From assembly GCA_001839685.1 (NCBI GenBank), contig MLAK01001427.1, forward strand, positions 1-16,067: DNA of 16,067 nucleotides. The letters are read 5' to 3'. The stretch is from Tritrichomonas foetus. Its lineage: Eukaryota > Parabasalia > Tritrichomonadida > Tritrichomonadidae. The position numbers were made by a program, and so were the translations under genes. This document shows, piece after piece, positions 15,781-16,067 of this stretch. The notes under the pieces are model-generated. The model searched no databases, was not told where the DNA came from, and saw only the letters and a list, made by a program, of their open reading frames with translations. The stretch's first letter is position 1, and each line of letters starts with the position of its first letter.

Positions 15781-16067
15781 ATCATAATTCTGTTGTCTAA
15801 TTTTCGTCTTATTGAAGTTGTTTTATGAAAATGTTTGTTTTATAAATTAATGTATAGTTTATAACTTTATCTTTATTTCCTTTATTTAAATAATTAATTA
15901 ATTATGTTTGAATTTCTATTGACGATAAAATTGAAATCACCGATTCCAAGAATATCAAAAGGAATTTGGTTCAGATCTAATGTAGATATGAACATAATTA
16001 TGTAATTTTGAAAATAATCATGTGATTACAACACCATTGATATCATCATATATTATGTTTGAGTCAT
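15781..16067. other. Right-edge non-coding sequence
   Basis: About 290 bp after the Sel1 gene's stop with no open frame of note. A TAAA at 15843-15846, some 60 bases past the stop, could belong to the 3' end signal. A TTAAT-rich run lies near 15890-15903. Nothing else is recognised. Confidence 0.5.

Overview
This window is AT-rich, densely coding eukaryotic DNA with no visible introns. It most resembles a parabasalid, probably Tritrichomonas. The evidence is the mix of families: a large TKL-type protein kinase, a BTB protein with an F5/8 type C (discoidin-like) domain, and a BTB-like protein with a long Sel1-repeat array. All are single-exon genes in about 30-33% GC DNA with Asn/Ser-rich linkers. 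An amoebozoan is the main alternative, because poly-Asn and TKL kinases are common there too. This assignment is an inference from architecture; no marker gene is present.

Layout. The first ~0.5 kb holds no intact gene, only a possible decayed reading frame. Three genes follow on the minus strand. The first encodes a 486-aa protein with a compact N-terminal part and a huge Asn-rich low-complexity tail. The second encodes a 499-aa multi-pass membrane protein of the protein O-mannosyltransferase (PMT) family that lacks the MIR domains of fungal and animal PMTs. The third encodes a 206-aa Ser/Pro-rich protein of unknown function. A ~0.5 kb divergent intergenic region, with a cluster of TAAC/GTTA motifs and a 12-bp inverted repeat, separates these from three plus-strand genes: a 1154-aa TKL kinase, a 465-aa BTB-BACK-F5/8C protein and a 1171-aa BTB-like/Sel1-repeat protein.

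How the genes may fit together. The three plus-strand genes look like signalling or scaffold proteins: a kinase with helical flanks, a possible Cullin-3-type substrate adaptor, and a repeat scaffold with a BTB-like head. Each is followed by its own intergenic gap of several hundred bases, so they are most likely separately transcribed. The PMT is a housekeeping-type endoplasmic reticulum enzyme with no obvious link to the others. Nothing marks the region as mobile, and no rRNA, CRISPR array or convincing tRNA was seen.

Start codons. Four reading frames open with a TTG when extended to the upstream stop. In this eukaryotic context I placed the starts at the first in-frame ATG: 4626, 5654, 6180 and 10077.
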